From NCBI GenBank assembly GCA_965226475.1, contig CBDDDJ010000005.1:744001-808000 (forward strand): a stretch of DNA of 64,000 nucleotides, in the 5' to 3' direction. The position numbers and the translations under genes are program-made. The DNA is from JASLMY01 sp965226475. Its GTDB lineage: Bacteria > Pseudomonadota > Alphaproteobacteria > GCA-2731375. The notes under the pieces are model-generated. The model was not told where the DNA came from. It did no database searches and saw only the letters and a list, made by a program, of their open reading frames with translations. This document shows, one piece after another, positions 7,887 to 17,303 of this stretch. Position 1 is the stretch's first letter; every line of letters begins with the position of its first letter.

Positions 7887-10800
7887 TCAATCCGCGCCCG
7901 GCGGCGCGGCGCCGGCGAGCGTGGTGGCGGCGACATAATCGACCTTGCCGGTACCGAGCAGCGGCATCTCCGCCAGCTTCACCAAGGTGCGCGGGATGGC
8001 GATCTCGGCGTCGCCCTTGGCCTGCATGTGGCGCTGGATATCGCTCCTCTCGCCGTCCATCCGCTCGGTCAGCAGGACGATCCGCTCGCCCCGGCGCGGA
8101 TCGGGGAGCGAGACGGCGGCGGAGCGGACATCGGGCCAAAGTTCCACCGCCCGATCCTCCACCTGGGTCAGCGAGACCATCTCGCCGCCGATCTTGGCGA
8201 AGCGCTTGGCCCGCCCGGCGATGGTGATGAAGCCGTCGTCGTCGACCTCGACGATGTCTCCGGTGTCGTACCAGCCGTCGGGCGGCGCGTCGATCCGCCC
8301 GAAGCCGCCCTCGCGCAGATAGCCGAGCATGACGTTGGGGCCGGAGACGAAGAGCCGGCCGCCGAGCTCGATGCCCGGCACCGGCTCCAGCTCTCCCTTG
8401 ATCTCCGGCAGCAGGCGGCCGACGGTGCCGGCGCGGTAGTGCATCGCCGTGTTGGTGGAGATCACCGGCGCGCACTCGGTGGCGCCGTAGCCCTCTAGAA
8501 TCCGCTTGCCGAACTTCTCGGCCCAGACCCGCCGGGTCTCCTCCCGCACCTTCTCGGCGCCGGCAAAGACGTAGCGCAGGTTGAAGAAGTCGTAGGTATG
8601 GGCGGCGCGGGCATAGCCGGCGAGGAAGGTGTCGGTGCCGAAGAGGATCGACGCGTCGGTGTCGTAGAACAGTTCCGGCACGATGCGATAGTGCAGCGGC
8701 GAGGGATAGAGAAAGACCTCGACACCCGAGAGCAGCGGCAGCAGCAGCCCGCTCGAAAGACCGAAGGAGTGGAACAGCGGCAGGGCGTTGAAGACCCGGT
8801 CGGAGGGGTTGAAGTCGACCCGGGCCGAGAGCTGGTGATGGTTCGCGCGCAGGTTCCGGTGGCTCAAGACGACGCCCTTGGGCGCGCCTTCGGAACCCGA
8901 GGTGAAGAGGACCACGGCGGGATCCGTCGCCGCCGCCTTCTCGGAGAGTCGCCCGGCCGTGAAGCGGGCGATGGGGCGAAGCGCCAGGCCGATGAGCTTG
9001 TCGAGGAAGGTGATCTCGCCGCGAAGGTCTTCCAGATAGACCACCGCCACGTCGGCCTCCAGGCCCGCCACCAGATCCTCCAGGCCCGCCAGCTCGATGA
9101 AGCGGCGCGAGGTCAGCACCGTCTCGGCCCGGACGGAGCGGCAGGCCGAGCGCACGTTGTCGACGCCCGCCATGTAGTTCAACATCGCCGGAATTCGCTT
9201 ATAGGCCTGCAGCGCGAAGAAGGTGACCGCGGCGCCGTTCGTGTTCGGCAGCATCAGGGCGACGTATTCGCCGACCTTGCTCCGCCGGGCGAGCGGTCGC
9301 CCCAGCACCAGCGAGCCCAGGATCAAGCGGTTGTAGGTGATGGGGGTGCGCTCGACATCTTCCAGCACCGTCTTGCGTCCGCCATGCACGGCCCTTGCGT
9401 CGGTCAATGCCTTGAACAGCGTGGCGTCCACGTCCGCCGTCAGGAACATCATCGAGGCCATGATGTCGTAGAGCTGTTCGCCCAGTTCGTGGCGGCGCGC
9501 GCGGCCCTTGATCTCGGCCGGCACTTCCAGAACGCGAGGTTCCAGCAGCGTAATGGTGATGCGCGGAAACCAGCGAAGCCGCAGTTTGTCCCCCAGCTTG
9601 GAGAAGGGGGTATATTGCGCGCCCTCGATCCGGATCGGGAGGACCTTGGCCCCCGCCAGATCGGCGATGGTGCCGGGACCCTCGTAGACCTTCATCAGCG
9701 CGCCGGTGGTGGTGATGCGGCCCTCGGGAAAAATCAGGCACCGCTTGCCCGCCTTCACCGCGCCGATCAGGGTCTTCGCCGCCATCGGGTTGGTCGGGTC
9801 CAGCGGCAGCAGCTCGAACAGCAGGAAGGCCGGCTTGGCCCACCACTTCCGCGCCACGTGGGAGTTGATGGCGAAGGTCGGCGTGCGAGGCAGATAGGCG
9901 CAGAGCAACGCGCCATCCAGGTAGCTGGTGTGGTTGGCGACGATGACGACCTTGTCGCCGGCGGCGCGGAAATTGGACTCGCCGCGAACCTCGACACCGT
10001 AGAGCAGGCCGAAGATCCAGCGGGCCACCGCATTCACCACCTCGCGCGGCAGCAGCTTGCAGATATAGGCGGCAACGACGGCGTTCAACAGCGCGATATA
10101 GAGGAAGATGTCCGGAATCGTGGCGCCGGCGGCGATCAGCCCGATCGTCCCGCCGGCGCCCACCACCATGAAGAGCGCGTTCAGGATGTTGTTGGCGGCG
10201 ATGTTGCGGGCCCGGTGCTCGGTCGTGCTGGCGGCCTGCAGGATGGCGTAGAGCGGCACGGTGTAGAAGCCGCCCGCCACCGCCATCAAGAAGAGGTCGA
10301 CCAGGACCCGGATGCCGGAGAAGGTGGCGGCGAAGTCGCCGACACCCATCAGGCCGGCCCCTGCCTGGCCGGTCATTCCCTCGCTTGCCCAAACCAGGTC
10401 GAGGGCGAAGACGGTCATGGCGATGGCGCCCACCGGCACGAACTTGGCGCTGATGTCGTCGCGAAGCGCCCGGTTGCAGAGCACGGAGCCAACGGCGATG
10501 CCGATCGCGAAGGTCGCCAGGAAAAGGGTGACGACATGCTCGTCGGCGCCGACCACTTCCTTGGCGTAGGCCGGCAGCTCCGCCAGGTAGACCGCGCCCA
10601 CCAGCCAGAACCAGGAGATGCCGAGGATCGAGAGGAAGACCTCGCGCCGGGTGTGGGCATGGCCGATGATGTTGCCGATCTCGGCCGGGAAGTTGGCGTT
10701 GATCGCGAGGTCGGGGATCGCGGGGCCGGCCCGGAGAATCGAGAGGCTGGCGGCGAAGCCCAGGATCGCCAGCGCGATTATCAGCAGCGAGACGTAGAGC

Positions 10801-11324
10801 GCGCCCTCGGGGAGCAGGATCAGCACGCCGCCGGCGATGGTGCCGATCAGGATCGCGATGAAGGTCGCGGCCTCGATCAGGCCATTGGCGGCCAGCAGAT
10901 GGTCGCGCTCCACATGGTCCGGCAGGATCGCGTATTTCAGCGGGCCGAAGAAGGCCGATTGCGTCCCCATCAGGAACAGCACGGCGATCAGTATCCAAAT
11001 ATCGCCCCGGAACAGGCCGAAGACCGCCAGCCCCATGATGGCGATCTCGGCGAACTTGATGATCTGGATCAGCCGGGACTTCTCATACTTGTCGGCGAGC
11101 TGGCCGGCGGTCGCCGAGAAGAGGAAAAAGGGTAGGATGAAGATACCGGCGGCGAGCGCCACCATCATCGCCACGTCCAGGCCCATCGCCTCGGCGCCGC
11201 GGAAGGTCACCAGGATGATGAGGGCGTTCTTGAACACGTTGTCGTTGAACGCACCCAGAAACTGCGTTACGAAAAGTGGCAGAAAGCGGCGGCTTTTCAG
11301 CAGATCGGCTTGGCTATCGGTCAC
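7887..11324 (-). CDS. aas: Lysophospholipid transporter / acyltransferase / acyl-ACP(CoA) synthetase fusion (LplT-PlsC-Aas type)
   Basis: Three-domain membrane protein of about 1145 residues for lysophospholipid uptake and re-acylation. Residues ~1-410 are an MFS domain with about 12 hydrophobic segments (FLPLFVTQFLGAFNDNVFKN). Next is a PlsC acyltransferase with NHTSYLDG (HX4D) and IFPEGRI. Last is an AMP-forming acyl-activating domain with LFTSGSEGAPKGVV, GYGATECAPV and YDTGDIVE. In E. coli these are the separate LplT and bifunctional Aas; one-chain fusions occur in many proteobacteria. The GTG start at 11324 is chosen because GGAG lies seven bases before it; GTG at 11360 is the alternative. 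A second, stand-alone plsC lies at 31691. Confidence 0.9.
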   Translation of the reverse strand: MTDSQADLLKSRRFLPLFVTQFLGAFNDNVFKNALIILVTFRGAEAMGLDVAMMVALAAGIFILPFFLFSATAGQLADKYEKSRLIQIIKFAEIAIMGLAVFGLFRGDIWILIAVLFLMGTQSAFFGPLKYAILPDHVERDHLLAANGLIEAATFIAILIGTIAGGVLILLPEGALYVSLLIIALAILGFAASLSILRAGPAIPDLAINANFPAEIGNIIGHAHTRREVFLSILGISWFWLVGAVYLAELPAYAKEVVGADEHVVTLFLATFAIGIAVGSVLCNRALRDDISAKFVPVGAIAMTVFALDLVWASEGMTGQAGAGLMGVGDFAATFSGIRVLVDLFLMAVAGGFYTVPLYAILQAASTTEHRARNIAANNILNALFMVVGAGGTIGLIAAGATIPDIFLYIALLNAVVAAYICKLLPREVVNAVARWIFGLLYGVEVRGESNFRAAGDKVVIVANHTSYLDGALLCAYLPRTPTFAINSHVARKWWAKPAFLLFELLPLDPTNPMAAKTLIGAVKAGKRCLIFPEGRITTTGALMKVYEGPGTIADLAGAKVLPIRIEGAQYTPFSKLGDKLRLRWFPRITITLLEPRVLEVPAEIKGRARRHELGEQLYDIMASMMFLTADVDATLFKALTDARAVHGGRKTVLEDVERTPITYNRLILGSLVLGRPLARRSKVGEYVALMLPNTNGAAVTFFALQAYKRIPAMLNYMAGVDNVRSACRSVRAETVLTSRRFIELAGLEDLVAGLEADVAVVYLEDLRGEITFLDKLIGLALRPIARFTAGRLSEKAAATDPAVVLFTSGSEGAPKGVVLSHRNLRANHHQLSARVDFNPSDRVFNALPLFHSFGLSSGLLLPLLSGVEVFLYPSPLHYRIVPELFYDTDASILFGTDTFLAGYARAAHTYDFFNLRYVFAGAEKVREETRRVWAEKFGKRILEGYGATECAPVISTNTAMHYRAGTVGRLLPEIKGELEPVPGIELGGRLFVSGPNVMLGYLREGGFGRIDAPPDGWYDTGDIVEVDDDGFITIAGRAKRFAKIGGEMVSLTQVEDRAVELWPDVRSAAVSLPDPRRGERIVLLTERMDGERSDIQRHMQAKGDAEIAIPRTLVKLAEMPLLGTGKVDYVAATTLAGAAPPGAD

Positions 11325-11396
11325 ATTGCTACTCCGGCGCGCCCGTTCCTCGCGCGCCACGCCGATTCCTCGCGCGGCTTGGCCATGGCCGGGCTC

Positions 11397-11894
11397 CTAC
11401 TTCTCCTCGCGGCGCGCCATCTTCAAGACCTCGTCCTGCGCCCAGCCCTCGTCGAACGGCACGGTGAAGTAGGCATCGAACTTCATGTGGCGGAATTTCC
11501 ACGCCCCGTCGACCCGGACATATTCGTCGTCGTAGCGCCCGGCGACGACGAATGCCTTGCCGTTGTTTATGGTCCGGGCCTCCATGTAGCTGTAGCCCTT
11601 GCCGCGATCGCCGTCGATATCGACCACGTGGTTGTGGATGAACTGCTTGATGAAGGGCAACACCTTGGGCGTCGCGGCGAAGAACTTGGTGATCTTCTCG
11701 CGGCCCTGGGTCTGGCCGATATAGCTGAAGTCGAGGCTGCCGTCCTCGGTCCACATGAGGGGGATCCGGTCGTAATACCCCTCGTTGATCGCCTGGTGGT
11801 ATTCGTTGCGCAACCGGCGAAGCTGCTCGATATCGTCGAGTTCCCGGACCTTCGCCTCCAACGCGGCCAGCCGCGCGGTCACGTCGTCGCCCAT
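11397..11894 (-). CDS. SnoaL/NTF2-like fold protein
   Basis: Small cone-shaped NTF2-like protein of 165 residues, a fold used for ring hydroxylation, dehydration or isomerisation. After a short coiled segment (ARLAALEAKVRELDDIEQL) it has RLRNEYHQAINEGYYDRIPL and VAGRYDDEYVRVDGAWKFRH, the usual SnoaL-like pattern. The ATG at 11894 is four bases past the acyl-CoA ligase stop, with GGGGAGGGG upstream, so the two are coupled. Function is unknown; the position beside an alicyclic-acid ligase suggests a step in the same catabolism. Confidence 0.75.
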   Translation of the reverse strand: MGDDVTARLAALEAKVRELDDIEQLRRLRNEYHQAINEGYYDRIPLMWTEDGSLDFSYIGQTQGREKITKFFAATPKVLPFIKQFIHNHVVDIDGDRGKGYSYMEARTINNGKAFVVAGRYDDEYVRVDGAWKFRHMKFDAYFTVPFDEGWAQDEVLKMARREEK

Positions 11895-11898
11895 CGCC

Positions 11899-13560
11899 TC
11901 ACCCCTCCCCTTCCATCGGCGCCAACCGGCTCGCCCACTCTCGTAGCACGAATTTCTGAATTTTACCGCTCGGCGTGCGGGGAAATTCATCCAGGATCTC
12001 AAGCCGTTCCGGCAGGTATTGCCGCGTCATGCCCGCGCCGGTCAAATAGGCGGCAACGTGGGCGAGGTCCAAACTCCGGCCCGCGTTCAAGGTGACGTAG
12101 GCGCAGCCCCGCTCGCCGAGCCTGGGGTCCGGCATGGCGACAATGGCGACATCCTCGATCGCCGGGTGGCCGAAGAGCATGGCCTCGACCTCCACCACGG
12201 GCACGTTCTCTCCGCCGCGCAGGATGATGTCCTTGGAGCGCCCGGTGATGCGGATATAGCCGTCCGCGTCCGTGCGCGCCCGGTCGCCGGTATCGAACCA
12301 GCCCTCGGCGTCGGTGGCGTGCAGATCGGGCCGCTTCAGATAACCGACGAACAGCGAAGCACCCCGCACCTGAAGCTCGCCCTCGACACTCGGATCGACG
12401 GGATCACCCGCCCTGTCCACCACGCGGACCTCGCAACAGTCGACGGCGCGCCCGTCGCTGCCGACGATCTTCTCGTCCGGGTCCCCGGGCCGACAGACCG
12501 TGCCGGCGGCGCATTCCGTCATGCCCCAGATCGGCAACACGGCCAGGCCCATCGTCTCCCGGGCCCGTTCGACCAGCGCCGGCGGCACCGGGGCGCCGCC
12601 GCAGGCGAAGTAGCGGAGCGAGGAGAGATTCCGCTCGCCCTCTTCCGCGACCCGACAGAGGTCGTTCAGGAACGGTGTCGCGGCGAGGGTGAAGGTCGGC
12701 TTTTCGGCGGCGATGATCCGGGCCGCGGTTTCCGGGTTCCACTTGTCCTGCAGGATCGCCGTCGTGGCCAGCATCAGGGGATGGCCCATGCCGAAGTGGA
12801 AGCCGGTCTGATGCGCCATGGGCGAGGGCATGTAGAAGACGTCCCGCCCATCGAGCCCGAAGTGGTCGTTCAGGGCGTAGAAGTGGCCATACAGGGTATT
12901 GGCGGTGTGCATTGCGCCCTTGGGCTCGCCCGTGGTGCCGGAGGTGTAGATGATTTCCGTCACCTCGTTGGGCCCGCGCGCGAGTCCGACGAGGCGGGCC
13001 TCGGCGTCAGCGTCCGTTTCGCGCTCCGGCGCGACGAAGCGCGCCTCGAAGGACGTCTCGCCCTCGCCGCCGATGAAGAAGGCATGGGCGAGCGCCGGCA
13101 GGTCGCCGCGTAGCCCCTCGACCATCGGCGCATATTCGAAGCGATTGAAGCGGGCGGGCGCCACCACCAGCCTGGTCTCGGCGAGGCCCAGCATGAAACG
13201 AAGCTGCGCCTCGCGGAAAATGGGCATCAGGGGATTGGTGATGGCGCCGACGCGAAGACAGGCGAGATGCATGACGGTGAACTGCCACCAGTTCGGCAGT
13301 TGCAGCGAGACGACGTCGCCCGGGCCGACGCCGAGGTCCAGAAGCGTCAGGGCGAACCGCCGCGACAGTCCGTCGACGTCGCCGTAGCTCAACCGGTGGA
13401 CGCGGTCCGCCTCGCTCTCGTAGGCGACGATGGCGGGGGCATCGGGGCGCCGGGCCACGGCGTCGGCCAGATAGTCGAGACCCGTTCGATCGCGCCACCA
13501 GCCGGCCTCGCGCGTCGCCTCGATCCGCTTCGGGGGCAGAATATCGCCGAGTCCCGCCAT
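11899..13560 (-). CDS. aliA: Acyl-CoA ligase, likely cyclohexanecarboxylate-CoA ligase (AliA-like)
   Basis: AMP-forming ligase of 553 residues that activates a carboxylic acid with CoA. Core motifs are IIYTSGTTGEPKGAMHTANT, IWGMTECAAGT, WFDTGDRARTDADGYIRITG and the C-terminal lysine in PRTPSGKIQKF. The N-terminal tract (VSLQLPNWWQFTVMHLACLR, ITNPLMPIFREAQLRFMLG) closely recalls Rhodopseudomonas AliA from memory. badI and aliB homologues 10 kb away support cyclohexanecarboxylate as substrate; another cyclic or branched acid is possible. The ATG at 13560 is where homology begins. It is followed within four bases by the NTF2-like gene. Confidence 0.8.
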   Translation of the reverse strand: MAGLGDILPPKRIEATREAGWWRDRTGLDYLADAVARRPDAPAIVAYESEADRVHRLSYGDVDGLSRRFALTLLDLGVGPGDVVSLQLPNWWQFTVMHLACLRVGAITNPLMPIFREAQLRFMLGLAETRLVVAPARFNRFEYAPMVEGLRGDLPALAHAFFIGGEGETSFEARFVAPERETDADAEARLVGLARGPNEVTEIIYTSGTTGEPKGAMHTANTLYGHFYALNDHFGLDGRDVFYMPSPMAHQTGFHFGMGHPLMLATTAILQDKWNPETAARIIAAEKPTFTLAATPFLNDLCRVAEEGERNLSSLRYFACGGAPVPPALVERARETMGLAVLPIWGMTECAAGTVCRPGDPDEKIVGSDGRAVDCCEVRVVDRAGDPVDPSVEGELQVRGASLFVGYLKRPDLHATDAEGWFDTGDRARTDADGYIRITGRSKDIILRGGENVPVVEVEAMLFGHPAIEDVAIVAMPDPRLGERGCAYVTLNAGRSLDLAHVAAYLTGAGMTRQYLPERLEILDEFPRTPSGKIQKFVLREWASRLAPMEGEG

Positions 13561-13651
13561 GTCGACCGTCCCTCCCCCACCCATCGGTTGCGCCCGACCA
13601 GTCGATTTCGGTAAGGCTAATGGCTTGCAACGGGGAACGGAAGTCCATGCG

Positions 13652-13900
13652 ATGAGCGACCACCCTGGCCTGATCGTCGCACGCGAAGCTGCCTGGGCGC
13701 GCCTGACGCTCGACGCGGCGACGCTTCGTTCGCTGTTGGCGCTGGTCGGCGAGCTGGAGGCGGAGGCAGCGGAGCGCATGGGCCTCGTCGGTCGCGTGGT
13801 CGACGATGACGCCCTGGAAGCGGTGATCCGGGAGACCGTTGTCGGCCTGGTGGCCTTCGCCGAGCGGCGCCCGCCGCGCCCTGGAGCGAGCGAGGCGTGA
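13652..13900 (+). pseudogene. Enoyl-CoA hydratase remnant (in-frame deletions)
   Basis: An 82-residue open frame that joins the first strand and helix of a crotonase (LIVAREAAWARLTL, then DAATLRSLLALVGELEA) directly to the late AERMGLVGRVVDDDALEAVI segment. The NRPE motif, the oxyanion-hole glycines and the catalytic acids, about 120 residues, are missing. It cannot be a working hydratase. The frame has stayed open and its stop overlaps the GTG of the next gene (GTGA), so it may survive for translational coupling or as an unrelated small protein. It is divergent from the AliA-like ligase, so it may derive from a pathway hydratase. Confidence 0.6.
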
Positions 13901-15111
13901 GCCCGCCGGAGCCGGCCGCCAAGACCCGCTGGGACATCGTATGGCTCGCCATCGGCGCGGGGCTGATCGCCGCCTTCCAGTTCGGCAAGGTACCGCCGGC
14001 GTTGCCGGCGCTCCGCGACGCGCTCGAGCTCACGATGGTGAGCGGCGGCTGGCTCGCCTCGCTGCTGAACCTGGTGGCCGCCTGCCTCGCCATCGCCTTC
14101 GGTTTCGCCGCCGATCGGATCGGGCCGCGCCGCGCCATCGCCGCCGCGCTTTTCGCGATGGGCCTCGGCGGCGCGCTGGGCGCGATCGCCGAGGGGGCGG
14201 GGGTGCTCTTCCTCGCCCGCCTGATCGAAAGCCTGGGCTTCGTCTCCCTCGTCGTCGCGGCGCCCGCGCAGATCGTTCGGGCGACGCTACCGGCCGAGCG
14301 CAACCTCGCCGTCGGACTTTGGAGCACCTATATGCCGGCGGGCTTCTCGTTCATGCTGCTGGTGGCGCCGGTACTGCTGGGCGCGGTCGGTTGGCGCGGC
14401 CTCTGGTTGGCGAACGCGGCCCTGGCGCTCGGTTACGGGGCGCTGTTTTGGGCACTGACGACACCGGCGCGCTGGCCGGCGGGCGCGCTGGCGGCCCCGG
14501 CACGCGAGGCCGCGGCGATCCTCCGCGTTCTGCGCCTGCCGGGGCCCTGGCTGCTCGGCCTCTCCTTCGCCCTCTACAGTCTGCAATGGTTCGCCATCAT
14601 GGCCTGGCTGCCGACCATGTTGATCGAGCGCCAAGGCCACGGCGCCGAGTTCGCGGCGCTGCTCACCGCGCTCGTGGTGATGGCCAATATACTCGGCAAT
14701 CTCGGCGGCACCTGGCTGCTGAGGCGCGGCGTGGCGAGCTGGCGGCTGATCGCCTTCTCGGCCCTCGCCTCCCTCGCCGCCGGCATCGTCATCTTCGCAA
14801 GCCCCCTTCCCGACGGGGTCAAGATCCTGGCCGCCATCCTCTACAGCATGCTGGCGGGGATGACGCCCGCCGCCGCCCTCACCGGCGCCGTCCGCCACGC
14901 GCCGAGCGCCGGAGACGTCGCCGCCAGCAACGGGATCGTCATGCAGGCGGCCCAATGCGGCAGCCTGTTGGGCCCGCCGATCCTGGCGCTGCTGGTGGGC
15001 GATGCCGGCGCATGGTCCCGGGCGAGCGGCCTCTTCCTGGTGGCGAGCGGCTTCGCGCTCCTGCTGGCCTTGGCGCTACGAAGATTGGAGAACGTCAGGG
15101 CCTCAGCTTGA
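13897..15111 (+). CDS. MFS transporter, CynX/NarK-like
   Basis: Twelve-helix major facilitator of 404 residues in the inner membrane. The loop 2-3 motif reads GFAADRIGPRRAI (residue ~72), with hydrophobic stretches through LFLVASGFALLLALALRR at the end. Substrate is unknown; relatives move cyanate, nitrate or small organic acids. The GTG start overlaps the stop of the preceding remnant frame, so translation is probably coupled. The 3' end overlaps the convergent zinc-ribbon membrane gene by 17 bases. Confidence 0.85.
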   Translation: MSPPEPAAKTRWDIVWLAIGAGLIAAFQFGKVPPALPALRDALELTMVSGGWLASLLNLVAACLAIAFGFAADRIGPRRAIAAALFAMGLGGALGAIAEGAGVLFLARLIESLGFVSLVVAAPAQIVRATLPAERNLAVGLWSTYMPAGFSFMLLVAPVLLGAVGWRGLWLANAALALGYGALFWALTTPARWPAGALAAPAREAAAILRVLRLPGPWLLGLSFALYSLQWFAIMAWLPTMLIERQGHGAEFAALLTALVVMANILGNLGGTWLLRRGVASWRLIAFSALASLAAGIVIFASPLPDGVKILAAILYSMLAGMTPAAALTGAVRHAPSAGDVAASNGIVMQAAQCGSLLGPPILALLVGDAGAWSRASGLFLVASGFALLLALALRRLENVRASA

Positions 15112-15511
15112 CGCCGCAGCCCGGGCAGCCCCGACCCCATTTCAACCCTAGCAGCCGGGGCGAGACGTTGCATTCGGGACAGCGCAGATGGGCGCGTCGG
15201 GCATAGATCTGCGTCAGGACGGCGAGGGCGATCCCACTCACCGGCAGGGAAATGGCGACCAGCACTCCCCCCGCCGCCCAGCCGGCCAGCGTCAGGATGA
15301 AGCAGCGGCGGTAACGGCGGTCGAACTCGGCGATCCGGGCGAGGTCGCGCATGGTGGCGGGCGGGCGCTGGGGCATGCCCCGCCTGCGCCATTCGGCGAT
15401 CGCCTCCCGTCGGGCACCGATGCGTCGGCCCAACAAGCCCAGGATCGCGGCGGCGAGGATCGGCGCGGCGACGAGACTCGCGAACAGAATCCAGATCCAG
15501 GCTTCGAGCAA
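15095..15511 (-). CDS. Membrane protein with C-terminal zinc ribbon, unknown function
   Basis: A 138-residue protein with an N-terminal membrane segment (AWIWILFASLVAAPILAAAI), a basic cytoplasmic stretch (RRIGARREAIAEWRRRG), two more hydrophobic segments near 75-110 and a cytosolic tail with CPEC and CPGC, which would bind one zinc. No family is recognised. It is alone on the minus strand between an MFS transporter and the HIT gene. The cysteine pairs and clear topology argue that it is a real gene. Confidence 0.65.
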   Translation of the reverse strand: MLEAWIWILFASLVAAPILAAAILGLLGRRIGARREAIAEWRRRGMPQRPPATMRDLARIAEFDRRYRRCFILTLAGWAAGGVLVAISLPVSGIALAVLTQIYARRAHLRCPECNVSPRLLGLKWGRGCPGCGVKLRP

Positions 15512-15614
15512 ATTCCCGTACCTCTGTTACGCTAGACTACGCGAGTGGTGGGCCAATTCCCAAACACTTCTTGTCGGGCCGACGCGGGCGTCGGAGAGAT
15601 CGAGGAGGCTTCCC

Positions 15615-16040
15615 ATGACGACCCATCGGGACGACTGCATTTTCTGCAAAATCGTCGCGGGCGAGATTCCCTGTTTCAAGCTCTGGGAGGACGACCGCGC
15701 GTTGTCCTTCATGGACATCAATCCCTACAACGACGGACACTGCCTAGTGATCACCAAGGCGCACGCGGAGAATCTGTTCGCGACCGAGGACGCGGACCTC
15801 GCCGCCTGTATCGCCGCCGCCAAACGGGTGGCGGGCGCGGTCGACGCGGCGCTGTCGCCGGACGGCATCAATCTGGTCCAGGCGAACGGCCCGGCGGCGG
15901 GACAAAGCGTCTTCCACTTCCACATCCACATCTTCCCGCGGGCCGCGGACGATCGAGCGATGATGAACTGGGCTTTCCAGGAGGGCGACATGGCGCGGGT
16001 CGGCGACCTCGCCGAGCGCATCCGGGAGGCCCTCGGCTGA
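15615..16040 (+). CDS. HIT-family nucleotide hydrolase (histidine triad)
   Basis: Cytosolic nucleoside phosphoramidase/hydrolase of 141 residues. It has an N-terminal zinc-type pair CIFC (residues 8-11), the conserved SFMDINPYNDGHCLVITK stretch, and the catalytic histidine triad HFHIHIFPR near 100. Length and ends match bacterial HinT/HIT proteins. The ATG at 15615 has GAGGAGG eight bases upstream. The next gene begins at or just over the stop codon, suggesting one transcript. Confidence 0.92.
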   Translation: MTTHRDDCIFCKIVAGEIPCFKLWEDDRALSFMDINPYNDGHCLVITKAHAENLFATEDADLAACIAAAKRVAGAVDAALSPDGINLVQANGPAAGQSVFHFHIHIFPRAADDRAMMNWAFQEGDMARVGDLAERIREALG

Positions 16041-17261
16041 GCGGGAACGGAGCCTTCCGGAGGCTTTGGGCGGGCCTCCGAAACCTGGGCCTGGTGCTGG
16101 CGGCACTCCTGGCCTTCGAGGGAGTCCTGCAACTCGCGAGCCTCGTGGTACCGGTGATCGAGGACCGGACGCGACCGAAAATCCCCCGCAGGATCGACGA
16201 CGCGCGGGTGGGACATCGGGGCAACCCGGCCTACCCCGGCATCGATGCGCGCGGCTTCCGCAACCCGCGAGCCCTTACCGAGGCGTCGATCGTCGCCTTG
16301 GGCGATTCGCAGACCTACGGCACCGGCGTGACGCCGGATGAGGCCTGGCCCGCCGTCCTCGCGGCCCGCCTCGCCCGCCCGATCTACAACATGGCCCTCG
16401 GCGGCTACGGCGCCGTGCACAACCGCGTGCATCTGGAGGAGGCGCTGACCCTCTCGCCCGAGGTGGTGATCTTCTCGCTCTATTTTGGCAATGATTTCCA
16501 CGACGATTTCGCCCTGGCGACGAAACGCGTCGAACTGGGCCGCGATCGGCGCCGAGCGGCTGGCCGAGATCCACCGGCTGGAAGCGGCGGCGCCGCTGCA
16601 AAACGAGATGATCCGGCTCTTCCGGCGAGGTCGCGCGCCCAAGTCGAAGAACGCGCTTCTGCGCTGGTTCACCTCGACGAGCCGCGTCTACGGCCTGATT
16701 CGCAACCTGGTCCGCGCCCTCGAGGCCTCGGACGAGACCGGCGACGCCCTGCTCTCGCGCGAGTTCGCCCGGGCCGAGGCGGCGCTTCGGGGCGAAAAGC
16801 GGGCCTTCGCCTCCGCGCACGAGGACGCGGCATGGCGCACGATCCTGACCGCCCCCTACCGCTTCCGCACGCTCGACGATTCGGACCCCCGCATCCGCGC
16901 CGGCGTCGACGTGACCAAACAGGCCGTCCAGGTCATGGCGGAACGAGTGGCTGGCGCCGGCGCGCGTTTTCTGGTCCTGCTGATCCCGACCAAGGAAAGT
17001 GTCTTTCATCCCCGCGTCGCCGATCCAGCCGCGCATGTCGATCTGGAAAAACTCGCGGCGACGGAGCGGCGCCTCAAGATCGAGATAACCGCCTTCCTGG
17101 CCGAAAGCGACATCGCCCATCTCGATCTGCTGCCGGTCCTTCGCGATGCCGGAACCCAACCCTATTTCGGCGATGGCGACGGGCATCCGAACGCCCATGG
17201 CCAGGCGCTGATCGCCGGGGCCGTGGCCGAGACGCTTGGCAAGAACGGTTTCTGGCGCTAA
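16037..17261 (+). pseudogene. SGNH/GDSL-type hydrolase with N-terminal anchor, single frameshift
   Basis: Predicted membrane-anchored, periplasmic SGNH esterase or acetyltransferase, about 408 residues. An N-terminal anchor (LGLVLAALLAFEGVLQLASL) precedes block I ALGDSQTYGTG, a glycine block ALGGYGAVHN, block III SLYFGNDFHDD, and DGHPNAHG near the C-terminus. The frame breaks at the GGG at 16537-16539: removing one G gives VELAAIGAERLAEIHRLEA and restores the gene. No clear start codon is visible; homology is open from about 16037, with GTG at 16094 inside the anchor as a fallback. A DUF5989 gene follows, a pairing seen in surface-polysaccharide or lipid-modifying loci. It may be intact in the organism if the extra G is an error. 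Confidence 0.75.
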
Positions 17262-17303
17262 ACCAGCGCGAAACCGGCCCGCGACGCGGAGTGAAGGTGG
17301 CCC

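Noticed and set aside
8598..11135. An 845-codon plus-strand open frame opposite the Aas-like gene
   Set aside because: It is antisense to a well-conserved three-domain protein and has shadow composition (Gln, His, Arg, Gly-rich).
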